Positions 9,714 to 18,526 of a stretch of DNA of 64,000 nt are shown piece by piece. The notes below the pieces were generated by a model. The model saw only the letters and a program-made list of their open reading frames with translations. It searched no databases and was not told where the DNA came from. Location of the stretch: positions 1-64,000 of the forward strand of contig NZ_QGNJ01000020.1 of NCBI RefSeq assembly GCF_003336875.1, given 5' to 3'. Made by a program: the position numbers and the translations under genes. Positions within the stretch are counted from its first letter, which is position 1, and each line of letters opens with the position of its first letter. The DNA comes from Oleisolibacter albus. Lineage in GTDB: Bacteria > Pseudomonadota > Alphaproteobacteria > Azospirillales > Azospirillaceae.

Positions 9714-12191
9714 TCAGAAGCTCAGACGCAGGGAGCCCTGAACAGTCCGCGGGGCACCGACACTGGCGGTCCGGGTCCCGCTGATGGCCGTGCTGATGTT
9801 GTTCATATAGAAGCGGTCGAAAACGTTCTTGACGTTGATCTGGAAGGACGAACCCTCGGTTCCTAGCACCGAGTCCAGATCGTAGCGCAGATCCAGATCC
9901 ACAACAGTGTAGGACGGGGTGTATTCCGTATTCACGTCGTTGGTCCAGCGCTTGCCGACATACTTCATCTGCGCGCCAAAGGTGAAATCGTACAGCTTGT
10001 ACTGGGCACGGGTGGACACCGTCCATTTCGGCGTCTCAGATTCTTCCTTGCCCTTCGTCAGAGCAACCGTGCCGGCACCGGTATCAATATTCTCCTTCAC
10101 CTCAGTGTCGATGTAGGAGGTCGAGAGGTAGAGGGTCAGGTTATCGATCGGCTCGACACCGACTTCGGCATCGACGCCCATCATGTCTTCACGACCGATG
10201 TTGCGGTCGAGGCTGAGCCGCAGATCCTCATCATAAGAGGACTTAATCCGGTCATAGTAGCGGGTGTAATAGGCCGACACCGAGCCGATGACGATGCCGG
10301 ACTGGTACCGGTAACCGACATCCACAGTCTTGGTCGTCTCAGGATCAGCATCCGGCAGGCTCAGCCCGTACAAGCTGTCCGTACGCGGCAGCGAGATGCC
10401 CTCGGCGTAGCTGGCATAGACCAGGTGGTCTTCCGCCGGCTTGAAGGCGACGCTCAGATTCGGAAGCACGTCGTCGTACTTCTTGGTCGCGCTGTAGGGC
10501 TGCAGGATGATGCCCGACGCGGTGGTCGGCACCGAGGCCGCGCAGTACTGGTTGCTGTTCAGATCGCCCGAGTTCGTGCGGAAAGGCGAGTTGCTGGTGC
10601 CCAGAGTCTGAACCGTATAGCAGAACTGGTTCAACTCACGCTTGAAGAACGGTGCGCGCACGCCGGCGGTCAGGCGCAGCCGCTCGTCCAGGAACTTGCC
10701 GGTATATTCGGCTGAGAGCTGGTTCAACTCAGCGACGGAGTAACGGTCACGGCCACGCATGGCCAAACCGTTGGCACCGATGACCTGGGTTCCTTCCTTG
10801 CCACCGAACAGGTTGTTCGGCTGCCCGTCGGCGCTGATGTAGGTGTACTCGCCGGTCTGGCGGTGACGACCGTAATCAAGCGTGTAACCGAAGCGCAGGC
10901 GGTGATTGTCGTTGATCTCCCACAGGACGGAGGAGGTCAGCCCCGGGCGCCAGGTGTTGGTGTTGTTCGGGCGATACAGGCGAACCTGATCGATTTCACA
11001 GCTGCTGCCCAGCGGAATGATGCCGCCGATGACGCCGGTGCAGTCGCCATTCAGATCGACACCCTTGGCAATAGCAGTGCCATTGGCCCCACCAATCAGA
11101 CGCCAGTCATTTTCATAAATGACGCTGGTGCCGCCGCCATTGGCCAACGTGTACTGGATGTACGGATCGAAGGTCAGGGTCACGCTGTCGGACAGCGAGA
11201 ACTTCGACTGGGCACGGATGTTACCCGTGTTCGACGGATTAGTATTGAACTCGTAGTAATCGCCATTGGCCCCAGCATCCACGTCAACAGTTCCGGGAGT
11301 CACCGTGGGCGTAATGTATTTCGGATTATAATCGTAATCTTCAATACCCTGATTGAACTGAGCACGACTAATATTACGATAGAACGTGTTGCGATTTTCG
11401 TTGTAATGGAAAGCCAGGCTGACGAAATCGTCGCCTTTCAGCGGCTGGTAGATTCGGCCATTGACCTGCTTCTTTTCAAGCTCGCCCGGCCCCTTGAACT
11501 TGTTGTAGTCGGTATAAGACGCAGCAATGAAGGATTTTGTCTTGTAGGGACCCAGCTCGCCGGTATCCGCGGAGGCGAAGACGCGACGATAGGCGAAGGA
11601 GCCAATGGCAACCGAGCCCGTGGCATCCGGCGTATCGGACGGCAGGCGCGTTACATAGTTGATTGTGCCGCCGGTGGCAGAACCGGTCGGGCTATCGACG
11701 TCGGTGCTGCCCAGATTGACATTGACGCGGTCAATGACCTCCGAGTCCAGCTGCTGGTTCGTATAAACAGCGTAGTTGCCAGTATCGTTCAGCGGAATAC
11801 CGTCGAACTGCAGGGACACGCGGTTGCCGTCAAAGCCGCGCATGCGGATATTGCCGCCGCTGTTGCCGTAGGGATCGGAGTTCGTGAAATTCACGCCGGG
11901 AAGCAGGTTGATGGTGTCCAGAACCGACTGGCCCGCCATCTGAGAGGAGATGTACTCCTGCGTGATGGTCGAACGGGCCTTAGCGGCCTGCTCGGCGCGG
12001 ATCAGACCGCCGACAGAAGCCTGTTCCCGCGTGCCGGTGACGATGATTTCTTCCAGCTGCGACGCGGTGGACTGCGCCAGGGCCGGCGCCGCCCAGCTGG
12101 CGGCGACCATGGCGACAGCGCCGGTGCCGAGCTTCAGCAGGTTGCGATATCGGCGCAGATCGCCGCGGGTCGAAGTAGCAAGCATGGTCAT
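9714..12191 (-). CDS. TonB-dependent outer-membrane receptor
   Basis: 825 aa with a signal peptide (cleavage near residue 40, ALAQ). A TonB box-like EEIIVTGTRE follows at about 47-56. The plug domain (about 60-190) contains IRMRGFDGNRVSLQFDGIPL, and a 22-strand-type barrel ends in a C-terminal aromatic signature (SLRLSF). Such receptors import siderophores, cobalamin or oligosaccharides with energy from TonB-ExbBD. Nothing next to it (no SBP, FecI/FecR or hydrolase) identifies the substrate; cpdB is divergent. A second ATG lies two codons in (12185). Parts of the gene (around 11,280-11,420) are more AT-rich than its neighbours, hinting at a different history. Confidence 0.92.
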   Translation of the reverse strand: MTMLATSTRGDLRRYRNLLKLGTGAVAMVAASWAAPALAQSTASQLEEIIVTGTREQASVGGLIRAEQAAKARSTITQEYISSQMAGQSVLDTINLLPGVNFTNSDPYGNSGGNIRMRGFDGNRVSLQFDGIPLNDTGNYAVYTNQQLDSEVIDRVNVNLGSTDVDSPTGSATGGTINYVTRLPSDTPDATGSVAIGSFAYRRVFASADTGELGPYKTKSFIAASYTDYNKFKGPGELEKKQVNGRIYQPLKGDDFVSLAFHYNENRNTFYRNISRAQFNQGIEDYDYNPKYITPTVTPGTVDVDAGANGDYYEFNTNPSNTGNIRAQSKFSLSDSVTLTFDPYIQYTLANGGGTSVIYENDWRLIGGANGTAIAKGVDLNGDCTGVIGGIIPLGSSCEIDQVRLYRPNNTNTWRPGLTSSVLWEINDNHRLRFGYTLDYGRHRQTGEYTYISADGQPNNLFGGKEGTQVIGANGLAMRGRDRYSVAELNQLSAEYTGKFLDERLRLTAGVRAPFFKRELNQFCYTVQTLGTSNSPFRTNSGDLNSNQYCAASVPTTASGIILQPYSATKKYDDVLPNLSVAFKPAEDHLVYASYAEGISLPRTDSLYGLSLPDADPETTKTVDVGYRYQSGIVIGSVSAYYTRYYDRIKSSYDEDLRLSLDRNIGREDMMGVDAEVGVEPIDNLTLYLSTSYIDTEVKENIDTGAGTVALTKGKEESETPKWTVSTRAQYKLYDFTFGAQMKYVGKRWTNDVNTEYTPSYTVVDLDLRYDLDSVLGTEGSSFQINVKNVFDRFYMNNISTAISGTRTASVGAPRTVQGSLRLSF

Positions 12192-12469
12192 ACGTGGCCC
12201 CCAATAGCCGGTCGAATGGCGCGGAAAGAAGCAGAGACCTATGTCGGTCGTGTAAAGGATTTATGACGCTTATGTTACATCGTCCCTGGGCACTAGGCGT
12301 TGGCTGTTCCTTTCGGCTATATCCTCCGGGCCGTAGCAAATGCGCCACACCTGCTGCACCGCAGCGCAGCCCTATTCGGCAGTTTTCCGTCCGCGGCGGC
12401 GGCACCGGGGAATCACCCCGCCGTATCCGCCGAGACTCATCCGTCCCGTCCTGTCCGTGAGGCCGTCCC

Positions 12470-14440
12470 GTGATTCGTTGCCCCGCCATCCGCCACGCCC
12501 TTCTGGCCGCGACTCTGTTCGGCGGCGGCGCCCTGCCCGCCCAGGCGGCGGAGCGGCTGACGCTGCAGGTGCTGTCCACCACCGATCTGCACATGTATCT
12601 GCGGGATTACGATTATTATGCCGACCGGCCCGATGCGGCCGTCGGCCTGGTGCGCGTGGCCCCGCTGATCCGGGCGGCGCGGCAGGCCCAGCCCAACACG
12701 CTGCTGGTGGACAATGGCGACCTGATCCAGGGCACGCCCATGGGCGACTGGGTGGCGCGGGAGCGCGGCCTGGGCAAGGACCGCCCGCATCCGGCCATCG
12801 CCGCGCTGAACCTGCTGGGCTACGACGCCGCGGTGCTGGGCAATCACGAATTCAATTTTGGCCTGGATTTCCAGGCCCAGGCCTATGCCGGCGCCAGGTT
12901 CCCGGTTCTGGCCGGCAATGTGTTCAAGGTCGATGGCGATTCCGACGCCGGCAACGACCAGACGCTGTTCGCGCCCTACACCATCCTGGAACGGACGATG
13001 ACGGACAGCGCCGGCACGGCGCAGACCCTCCGCATCGGCCTGCTGGGCGTGCTGACGCCGCAGATCATGACCTGGGACAAGGACAAGCTGGACGGCCGGG
13101 TCACCACGCGCGACATCGTCGACAGCGCCAGGCGCTGGCTGCCGGAGATCAAGGCCAAGGGGGCCGATGTGGTGGTGGCGCTCTGCCATGGCGGGTTGAC
13201 GGCGGCCCCGCGCCAGGGCGGCGAGGAAAATGCCTGCAACTACCTGACCGCGCTGGACGGAATCGACGCCGTGGTCACCGGCCACGCCCACCGCGTGTTC
13301 CCCGGTCCCGACTATAAGGGCTTCCCCGGCGCCGACATGGACAAGGGGACCATCAACGGCAAGCCGCTGGTCATGGCCGGCAGCTTCGGCAGCAATCTGG
13401 GCGTCCTGGAGCTGACGCTGGAGAAGGGTCCCCAGGGCTGGCATGTGGTCGACGGGCGCGGCCGCACCGAGGCCATCCAGACCCGCAAGAACGGCAAGCC
13501 GGTGTCCCTGACCGAACCCGATGGCGACCTGACGGCCCTGCTGACCGGTGACCATGAGGGCACGCTGCGCTTCGTGCGCCAGGCGGTGGGCCGCACCTCC
13601 GGCCGCTTCCACAGCTATTTCGCCTATCTCGGCGACAGCGCCGCCGTGGACCTGGTGGCCAAGGCCCAGCGCGACTATACGGCCCGCGCCGTGCAGGGCA
13701 CGGAAAATGCCGGCCTGCCCATCCTGTCCGCCGCTGCGCCCTTCAAGGCCGGCGGCCGGCCCGGCCCGGATTATTACACCGACATCCCGGCCGGTCAGAT
13801 CGCCATCAAGAATGTGGCCGACCTCTATGTCTATCCCAACCAGCTGGCCGTGGTCCGCATCAGCGGCGCCCAGGTCCGCGACTGGCTGGAGATGTCGAGC
13901 CGCGCCCTGGCGGTGATCGACCCGAAATCGACGGCGCCGCAGCCGCTGGCCAACCCCCAGGTGCCCAGCTTCAACTTCGACATCATCGACGGCGTCACCT
14001 ACCGCATCGACCTGACCCGGCCGGAGCGGTTCGACCGCGCCGGCAAGCTGGTCAATGCCGACGCCCACCGCATCGTCGATCTGCGCTATCAGGGCCAGCC
14101 GGTGCGCGACGACCAGATGTTCCTGGTCGCCACCAACAATTACCGGGCCAATGGCGGCGGCGACTTTCCCGGCCTGGACGGCAGCAACGTCGTCTACCAG
14201 TCGCCGGACACGGTGCAGCAGATCATCATCGACTATATCCGCAGCAAGGGCGTGATCGAACCGAAGACCGACGGGACCTGGAGCCTGGAACCGGTGGCGG
14301 CGCCCGTGACCATCGTCTATGACACGGCACCGGCGGCGCGGGATCTGGTCAAGGAGCAGCCCCGCCTGCGCGAACTCGGCCCCGGCGAGAACGGCTTCGT
14401 CCGCTTCGCCGTCGATCTCAGCCCCAAGGGAAGCAAGTAA
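12470..14440 (+). CDS. cpdB: 2',3'-cyclic-nucleotide 2'-phosphodiesterase / 3'-nucleotidase, periplasmic
   Basis: 656 aa, GTG start after GTGAGG. A signal peptide ends PAQAA (about residue 25). The calcineurin-like metallophosphatase domain has the metal motifs STTDLH (about 35-40), NGDLIQG, GNHEF and GHAH. The 5'-nucleotidase C-terminal domain follows, with YRANGGGDFPG binding the base. CpdB hydrolyses 2',3'-cyclic nucleotides and 3'-nucleotides so that nucleosides can be taken up. The next gene begins directly after its stop codon, giving an operon that joins periplasmic nucleotide breakdown to nucleoside processing. Confidence 0.93.
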   Translation: MIRCPAIRHALLAATLFGGGALPAQAAERLTLQVLSTTDLHMYLRDYDYYADRPDAAVGLVRVAPLIRAARQAQPNTLLVDNGDLIQGTPMGDWVARERGLGKDRPHPAIAALNLLGYDAAVLGNHEFNFGLDFQAQAYAGARFPVLAGNVFKVDGDSDAGNDQTLFAPYTILERTMTDSAGTAQTLRIGLLGVLTPQIMTWDKDKLDGRVTTRDIVDSARRWLPEIKAKGADVVVALCHGGLTAAPRQGGEENACNYLTALDGIDAVVTGHAHRVFPGPDYKGFPGADMDKGTINGKPLVMAGSFGSNLGVLELTLEKGPQGWHVVDGRGRTEAIQTRKNGKPVSLTEPDGDLTALLTGDHEGTLRFVRQAVGRTSGRFHSYFAYLGDSAAVDLVAKAQRDYTARAVQGTENAGLPILSAAAPFKAGGRPGPDYYTDIPAGQIAIKNVADLYVYPNQLAVVRISGAQVRDWLEMSSRALAVIDPKSTAPQPLANPQVPSFNFDIIDGVTYRIDLTRPERFDRAGKLVNADAHRIVDLRYQGQPVRDDQMFLVATNNYRANGGGDFPGLDGSNVVYQSPDTVQQIIIDYIRSKGVIEPKTDGTWSLEPVAAPVTIVYDTAPAARDLVKEQPRLRELGPGENGFVRFAVDLSPKGSK

Positions 14441-14974
14441 ATGACGACCCGTCCCCGTCTCTATCTGGCCGGCCCGGAGGTCTTTCTCCCCGATCCGGCC
14501 GCGGCCGCCGCGGCGTTGAAGGCGCTCTGCACCCGCCATGGGCTGGAAGGGGTCTTCCCGCAGGATGCCGCCCTGGTTCCCGGTCCCGAGGAAAGCCGGC
14601 TGGCCTTCGCCGCCCGTATCCGTCAGGCCAATCTGGACCTGATCCGCGGCACCGACGGGGTCATCGCCAACGTCTCCCCCTTCCGCGGCCCGTCATCCGA
14701 CGATGGCACGGCCTACGAGATGGGATTCGCCACCGCCCTGGGGCATCCGGTCTTCGCCTATGCCAGCGACCTGCGCCCGCTGCTGCAGCGGACGCAGAGC
14801 CGTCTGCCGCTGGCCCATGACGGCAGGGACTGGCGCGATGCCGAGGGCATGGCCGTGGAAGAGTTCGACCTGCCGGTCAACCTCATGCTGGTCGATCCGG
14901 CCATCGGCCCGGTCCACCCCACGCCCGAGGCCGCCATCCAGGCCGCGGCGGCCTGGTTCGCGGCCCGGCGCTGA
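14441..14974 (+). CDS. Nucleoside 2-deoxyribosyltransferase
   Basis: 177 aa. It starts on the base after the cpdB stop (TAA ATG), so translation is likely coupled. N-terminal YLAGPEVF and the motif DDGTAYEMGFA near residues 87-97, with the conserved Glu nucleophile, mark the family. These enzymes move 2-deoxyribose between bases or hydrolyse deoxynucleosides or deoxynucleotides. Expected in the cytoplasm. The 3' end is followed by a clear terminator. Substrate preference cannot be read from sequence. Confidence 0.88.
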   Translation: MTTRPRLYLAGPEVFLPDPAAAAAALKALCTRHGLEGVFPQDAALVPGPEESRLAFAARIRQANLDLIRGTDGVIANVSPFRGPSSDDGTAYEMGFATALGHPVFAYASDLRPLLQRTQSRLPLAHDGRDWRDAEGMAVEEFDLPVNLMLVDPAIGPVHPTPEAAIQAAAAWFAARR

Positions 14975-15006
14975 TCGCACGACGACGCTGATCGCACGAC
15001 GAATTG

Positions 15007-15038
15007 AAAACGCCCGCCGGATCTCCGACGGGCGTTTT
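15007..15038 (+). terminator. Rho-independent terminator after cpdB operon
   Basis: Stem AAAACGCCCG / CGGGCGTTTT with a short inner extension. It ends in TTTT and probably serves both the operon and the convergent small gene. Confidence 0.85.
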
Positions 15039-15074
15039 GCGTGGTCCTTGCTGTCTCAGGCCGGGCAGGCGCGG

Positions 15075-15308
15075 TCAGGCCGCGTCCTGGCTGCTGGCGA
15101 TCTTGCGGAACCGCTCCGGGTCCATGACCACCTCCAGCGCCAGGGAGAGACGGTCGCTGGCACGGCCTTCGACCAGGAATTCCACATGCGCGGGGTGGGA
15201 CGGCCGCTGGTGAACGGCATGGACAAGAAGCCGGCGCTTCGGAAGCTTGACTTCCTCCAGCCAGTCCCCCGGCTTGGGAGCCTCAACGGTGCGCCTCGAC
15301 AGGGCCAT
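15075..15308 (-). CDS. Unrecognised small protein, paralogue of the gene at 17299-17511
   Basis: 77 aa, ATG at 15308 after a good GAGGAG site. I do not recognise the family. It aligns almost without gaps to the 70-aa product encoded at 17299-17511. Shared positions include PGDW-EE, P-RRL-V-A-H-R, HP---VE, V-G and DRLSL-L--V-D--RFRK. Both have no signal peptide or membrane segment and look like small basic cytoplasmic folds. A second homologous copy 2 kb away on the same strand is strong evidence that both are real genes. Confidence 0.75.
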   Translation of the reverse strand: MALSRRTVEAPKPGDWLEEVKLPKRRLLVHAVHQRPSHPAHVEFLVEGRASDRLSLALEVVMDPERFRKIASSQDAA

Positions 15309-15615
15309 GGATCGTACTCCTCAGGAACATCGGCCCGGGCGCGCTTGCTTGGCGCCGCAGGCTCGCATCCAATACTTCGGGCCACCACTATAGACCAGAT
15401 TGCGGCTGCTGGGATACGCGATGCGGAATGTCACAGGCGGGGCGGCTCCGCAGCTCTGGATGGCTGATGGTTCTTGACAAGGACGTTTCAGCATCGCAAC
15501 GACGGTGTTACCTCCGTCCCGCCCCCTTGCGCCGGGCCGGGACCACCCCATCTCCTGCCGATCCGGACGCCCGCCGCGGCGCGCGACCGGACCACGCAGG
15601 AGGGATCGGGACCGC
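15309..15615. other. Divergent intergenic region
   Basis: 307 bp between the small gene and the DedA gene. No credible coding sequence is seen. The likely promoters lie around 15370-15500, and a GGAGG-like site at 15597-15602 precedes dedA. Confidence 0.5.
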
Positions 15616-16227
15616 ATGTTCGATTGGGTGCTGTCGGTGGTGGAACAGGCCGGCTATCTGGGCCTGCTGGCGCTGATGTTTCTGGAAAACCTGTTTCCGC
15701 CGATCCCGTCGGAACTGATCATGCCCCTGGCCGGCTTCCTGGCCGCCCAGGGCAAGATGGACCCGCTCCTGGTGGTGCTGACGGGTACCGCCGGCTCCGT
15801 CCTCGGCGCCCTGCCCTGGTATTATGCCGGCCGTCTGCTGGGCCGCGCGCGGCTGGCCGGGCTGGCCGGGCGCTACGGCTTCCTCCTGACCATCGACCCG
15901 CCCGATGTCGACCGGGCCTATGACTGGTTCCGGCGCTATGGCGGCACCGCCGTTCTGGCCGGCCGGCTGGTGCCGGCCATCCGCACCCTGATCTCGGTGC
16001 CGGCCGGTCTCACCCATATGCCGCTGTTGCCGTTTCTGCTCCTGACCACGCTGGGGTCGCTGGCCTGGACCGCGGTGCTGACAGGCGCCGGCTATGCGCT
16101 GGAATCCCAGTACAGCCGGGTCGAGGCCTATGTGGACCCCATTTCCAAGGCCGTGATCATCGCCATCGCCGGCCTGTATCTCTGGCGTGTCGGCGTGCGT
16201 CTGTTGGCGGCGGGCCGGCGGGGCTGA
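15616..16227 (+). CDS. DedA/SNARE-associated family inner-membrane protein
   Basis: 203 aa from the ATG at 15616, chosen because an AGGAGGG site precedes it and homology begins at the first residues. It has the DedA signature ENLFPPIPSE (about 24-33). The second conserved segment is AGRLVPAIRTLISVPAG, with the functionally important Arg residues. Four to five hydrophobic segments follow. DedA-family proteins are membrane-potential-dependent lipid transporters (scramblase/flippase type, including undecaprenyl phosphate recycling in some members). Its 3' end is 8 bp from the convergent usp stop. Confidence 0.88.
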   Translation: MFDWVLSVVEQAGYLGLLALMFLENLFPPIPSELIMPLAGFLAAQGKMDPLLVVLTGTAGSVLGALPWYYAGRLLGRARLAGLAGRYGFLLTIDPPDVDRAYDWFRRYGGTAVLAGRLVPAIRTLISVPAGLTHMPLLPFLLLTTLGSLAWTAVLTGAGYALESQYSRVEAYVDPISKAVIIAIAGLYLWRVGVRLLAAGRRG

Positions 16228-16235
16228 CCCGCCGC

Positions 16236-17063
16236 TCAGTGGGCCACCAGGACCGGCAACCGGGCATGGCGCAGCACATGGTGCGTGGCGCCCCCCATCA
16301 GCCATTCCCGCAGCCGCGAACGGCCATAGGCCCCCATGACCACGAGATCGGCGCCGGCGTGGGCAGCCGCGGCGAGGATACCGGCGCCGGCCTGCGCATC
16401 CACGGCCGCCGAGGGGATGAGCGCCACCTCCGGGCAGAAATGCCGGAGATGGTCCTGGATATCGACCGGCGGCAGGCGGGTGATGGTGGGACGCTGTTCA
16501 CGGGCCGGGCCGGACAGCACGGTGATGCGCTCGGCTCCGTCCAGGAACGGGCGGGCATGCTGAAGCGCCAGTGCCGCCTCCCGCGAGGCGTTCCAGCCGA
16601 CCAGGACATGGCGGCCGATCCGGCTGAAATTCCCCTGCGGCGGCACCACCAGCACCGGGCGGCCCGACACCATGGCCGCATGCTCGCAGACATCCGGCCC
16701 GGTCTCCTCCCGCTCCGGCGGCGACTGCTCGACAACGATGAGGTCATGGAAGCGGCCAGCCACCTCCACCAGCTCGGCCGGGTCCCCCTCGGCCATCTCG
16801 AAGCGGAGGCGCACATCCTGCTGCCGGGCGAGGTCTTCGACTTGGCGGCGCACATCCGCGACCTGCCGCTCCACCTCGGCCGCCCGCTCCTGCACGATCG
16901 GCGAGGACTCGCTGTACAGCAGCTTGAGAACAGCCAGATCCCGGAAGGTCATCAAGGCGGTGAGCCGGGCCCCATGCAAGGCCGCCAGGCTGACGGCCGC
17001 GTGCAGATGGGCGTCGCCGGGATGGCCGGGCTTCAGGTGGACGAGGATATCCCGGTAGGCCAT
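16236..17063 (-). CDS. Tandem universal stress protein (UspA family)
   Basis: 275 aa from ATG 17063; a longer frame upstream exists but MAYRDILVHL is the natural Usp start. Two Usp domains are fused (about 1-145 and 150-275). The second carries the ATP-binding pattern GxxGxxxxxxxxxG(A/T), seen as GAYGRSRLREWLMGGAT. The first domain lacks a clear form of this motif, so one site may be degenerate. Usp proteins respond to starvation, hypoxia or redox stress. Neighbouring small genes and bacterioferritin fit a stress-related setting. Confidence 0.9.
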   Translation of the reverse strand: MAYRDILVHLKPGHPGDAHLHAAVSLAALHGARLTALMTFRDLAVLKLLYSESSPIVQERAAEVERQVADVRRQVEDLARQQDVRLRFEMAEGDPAELVEVAGRFHDLIVVEQSPPEREETGPDVCEHAAMVSGRPVLVVPPQGNFSRIGRHVLVGWNASREAALALQHARPFLDGAERITVLSGPAREQRPTITRLPPVDIQDHLRHFCPEVALIPSAAVDAQAGAGILAAAAHAGADLVVMGAYGRSRLREWLMGGATHHVLRHARLPVLVAH

Positions 17064-17298
17064 GATCGGTCCCCACATTGGTTGGCGGGGACACCATCGT
17101 CGAGCCTGACGGAAGCGGCCATGACCTGCATCAACCCGGCCCTGCCGCGCGCCGACCGGACCCGGCGCCACCCATCCTGCGCATGCGCGGCGGGCCGGGC
17201 TCCGACCTGGCCGCAAACCCGATCCCGGCGGCGCCGGTCACCAGGATGTCACGGCCCCGGCGTCACGACGCCTGGGATCGTCGCTTCCGGACGCGCGG

Positions 17299-17511
17299 TC
17301 ACGACGGCATCTTGCGGAACCGGGCCTGATCATTGACGGCGTACAGCGACAGGCTCAGCCGGTCCACGGGATTGCCATCCACGGCCAGTTCCACATTGGG
17401 GGTGGGATGGCCCACCCTGCTGTGAATGGCCATGACCTGCAACCGCCGCCGGGGCGGGTGCTTCTCTTCGATCCAATCCCCCGGCGACAGGGCTCCGATA
17501 TCACGCGGCAT
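17299..17511 (-). CDS. Unrecognised small protein, paralogue of the gene at 15075-15308
   Basis: 70 aa from ATG 17511, preceded by GAGGGGGG; an upstream TTG at 17526 is less likely. The sequence shares the PGDW-EE, RRL-V-A-H-R--HP, VE--V-G, DRLSL-L and RFRK pattern with its paralogue. No signal peptide, metal motif or known domain is seen. It is upstream of usp on the same strand, but 235 bp separate the two, so co-transcription is uncertain. Confidence 0.75.
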   Translation of the reverse strand: MPRDIGALSPGDWIEEKHPPRRRLQVMAIHSRVGHPTPNVELAVDGNPVDRLSLSLYAVNDQARFRKMPS

Positions 17512-17614
17512 GGCATCCCCCCTCAAAGGTACTAGTCCTTTTTCACAGTATTTTAGCGATAATCCTGCCGCAAGGAAATGCCGCGTGATCTGGGACTGCT
17601 CGCCACGGATGGTG

Positions 17615-17707
17615 TCAGTCGGTCAGGGCGCTCCAGGCCAGCCAGAACAGCCCGGCGGCGACGGGCAGGCCGATCATCAGCGCCACCAGCAAGGTTACGA
17701 TATACAT
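17615..17707 (-). CDS. 30-aa single-pass membrane peptide
   Basis: ATG at 17707 is preceded by a strong GGAGGA Shine-Dalgarno at ideal spacing. The product starts MYIVTLLVALMIGLPVAAG and ends WSALTD. About 22 hydrophobic residues form one membrane helix, with a GxPxxxG kink and no charged residue except the last Asp. Such miniproteins often bind and tune larger membrane complexes, but no partner can be named here. It lies upstream of the 70-aa small gene on the same strand and diverges from bfr. Confidence 0.6.
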   Translation of the reverse strand: MYIVTLLVALMIGLPVAAGLFWLAWSALTD

Positions 17708-17998
17708 GATTCCTCCACGCCACCGGCAGTCCCGCCCCGGTCGGACCCGGCGCCGCGCCGTCCTCCCGCTGCTTGTAGCCCAGGGCCGATGAGCCGGGCG
17801 TGACAAGACGGGGGGTCGGTGGCGATGGTCGCATGGCCACGGCGCCCGGCGGCCGATGAAGCGGCCGCCGAATGGTTGGAGGCGACAGTCGCGGTGAAAC
17901 ATGCCATGATCGGCTCTGCGCGACATGGCCGAATCGGTCCCGGCACGCCGGTCGCGCACCTGTGACGACCGTATGATCCAAAAACAGGAATCCGACTT

Positions 17999-18475
17999 AT
18001 GCAGGGTGATCCCACCGTCCTCCGCTTCCTCAACACCGTGCTGACCAATGAACTGACCGCGGTGAACCAGTATTTCCTGCATGCCCGCATGCTGAAGAAC
18101 TGGGGGCTCAACCGCCTGGGCAAGAAGGTCTACGAGGAATCGATCGGGGAGATGCGCCATTCCGACTGGCTGATCGAGCGCATCCTGTTCCTGGAAGGGC
18201 TGCCGAATCTCCAGGATCTGCATAAGCTGCTGATCGGCGAGGACGTGCCGGAGATGTTCCGTGGTGACCTGACGGTGGAGCAGCGCGGGCGCGACCTGCT
18301 GCTGGAAGCCATGCAGCATTGCGAGCAGGTGCGCGATTACCAGACCAAGGAGATCTTCCGCCGCATTCTGGAAGATACCGAGGAGCATATCGACTGGATC
18401 GAGACGCAGCTGGATCTCATCGGCAAGGTCGGCATCCAGAATTACCTGCAGGAACAGATCGGCGACCAGACCTGA
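17999..18475 (+). CDS. bfr: Bacterioferritin (haem-containing iron-storage ferritin)
   Basis: 158 aa, the standard Bfr length, forming a four-helix bundle of a 24-mer cage. Haem ligand Met52 is present. Ferroxidase residues Glu18, Glu51, His54, Glu94 and His130 can be seen in E. coli numbering. Ungapped alignment puts Thr at position 127, where E. coli has Glu: LEDTEEH here against LRDEEGH there. This suggests a subunit with an altered ferroxidase centre, perhaps needing a second subunit type. The partner ferredoxin Bfd, which releases iron, is encoded separately at 21959-22174. The family call is very firm. Confidence 0.96.
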   Translation: MQGDPTVLRFLNTVLTNELTAVNQYFLHARMLKNWGLNRLGKKVYEESIGEMRHSDWLIERILFLEGLPNLQDLHKLLIGEDVPEMFRGDLTVEQRGRDLLLEAMQHCEQVRDYQTKEIFRRILEDTEEHIDWIETQLDLIGKVGIQNYLQEQIGDQT

Positions 18476-18526
18476 CGGGGCCGTCGGGGGCGGTCCCGTC
18501 CGGGTCCGCCCCGCCGGCTTCACCGC

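Noticed and set aside
10863-12266. 467-codon plus frame opposite the TonB-dependent receptor
   Set aside because: Antisense shadow; the receptor frame is intact with plug and barrel.
12437-14539. 700-codon minus frame opposite cpdB
   Set aside because: Shadow of a GC-rich gene; cpdB has all catalytic motifs on the plus strand.
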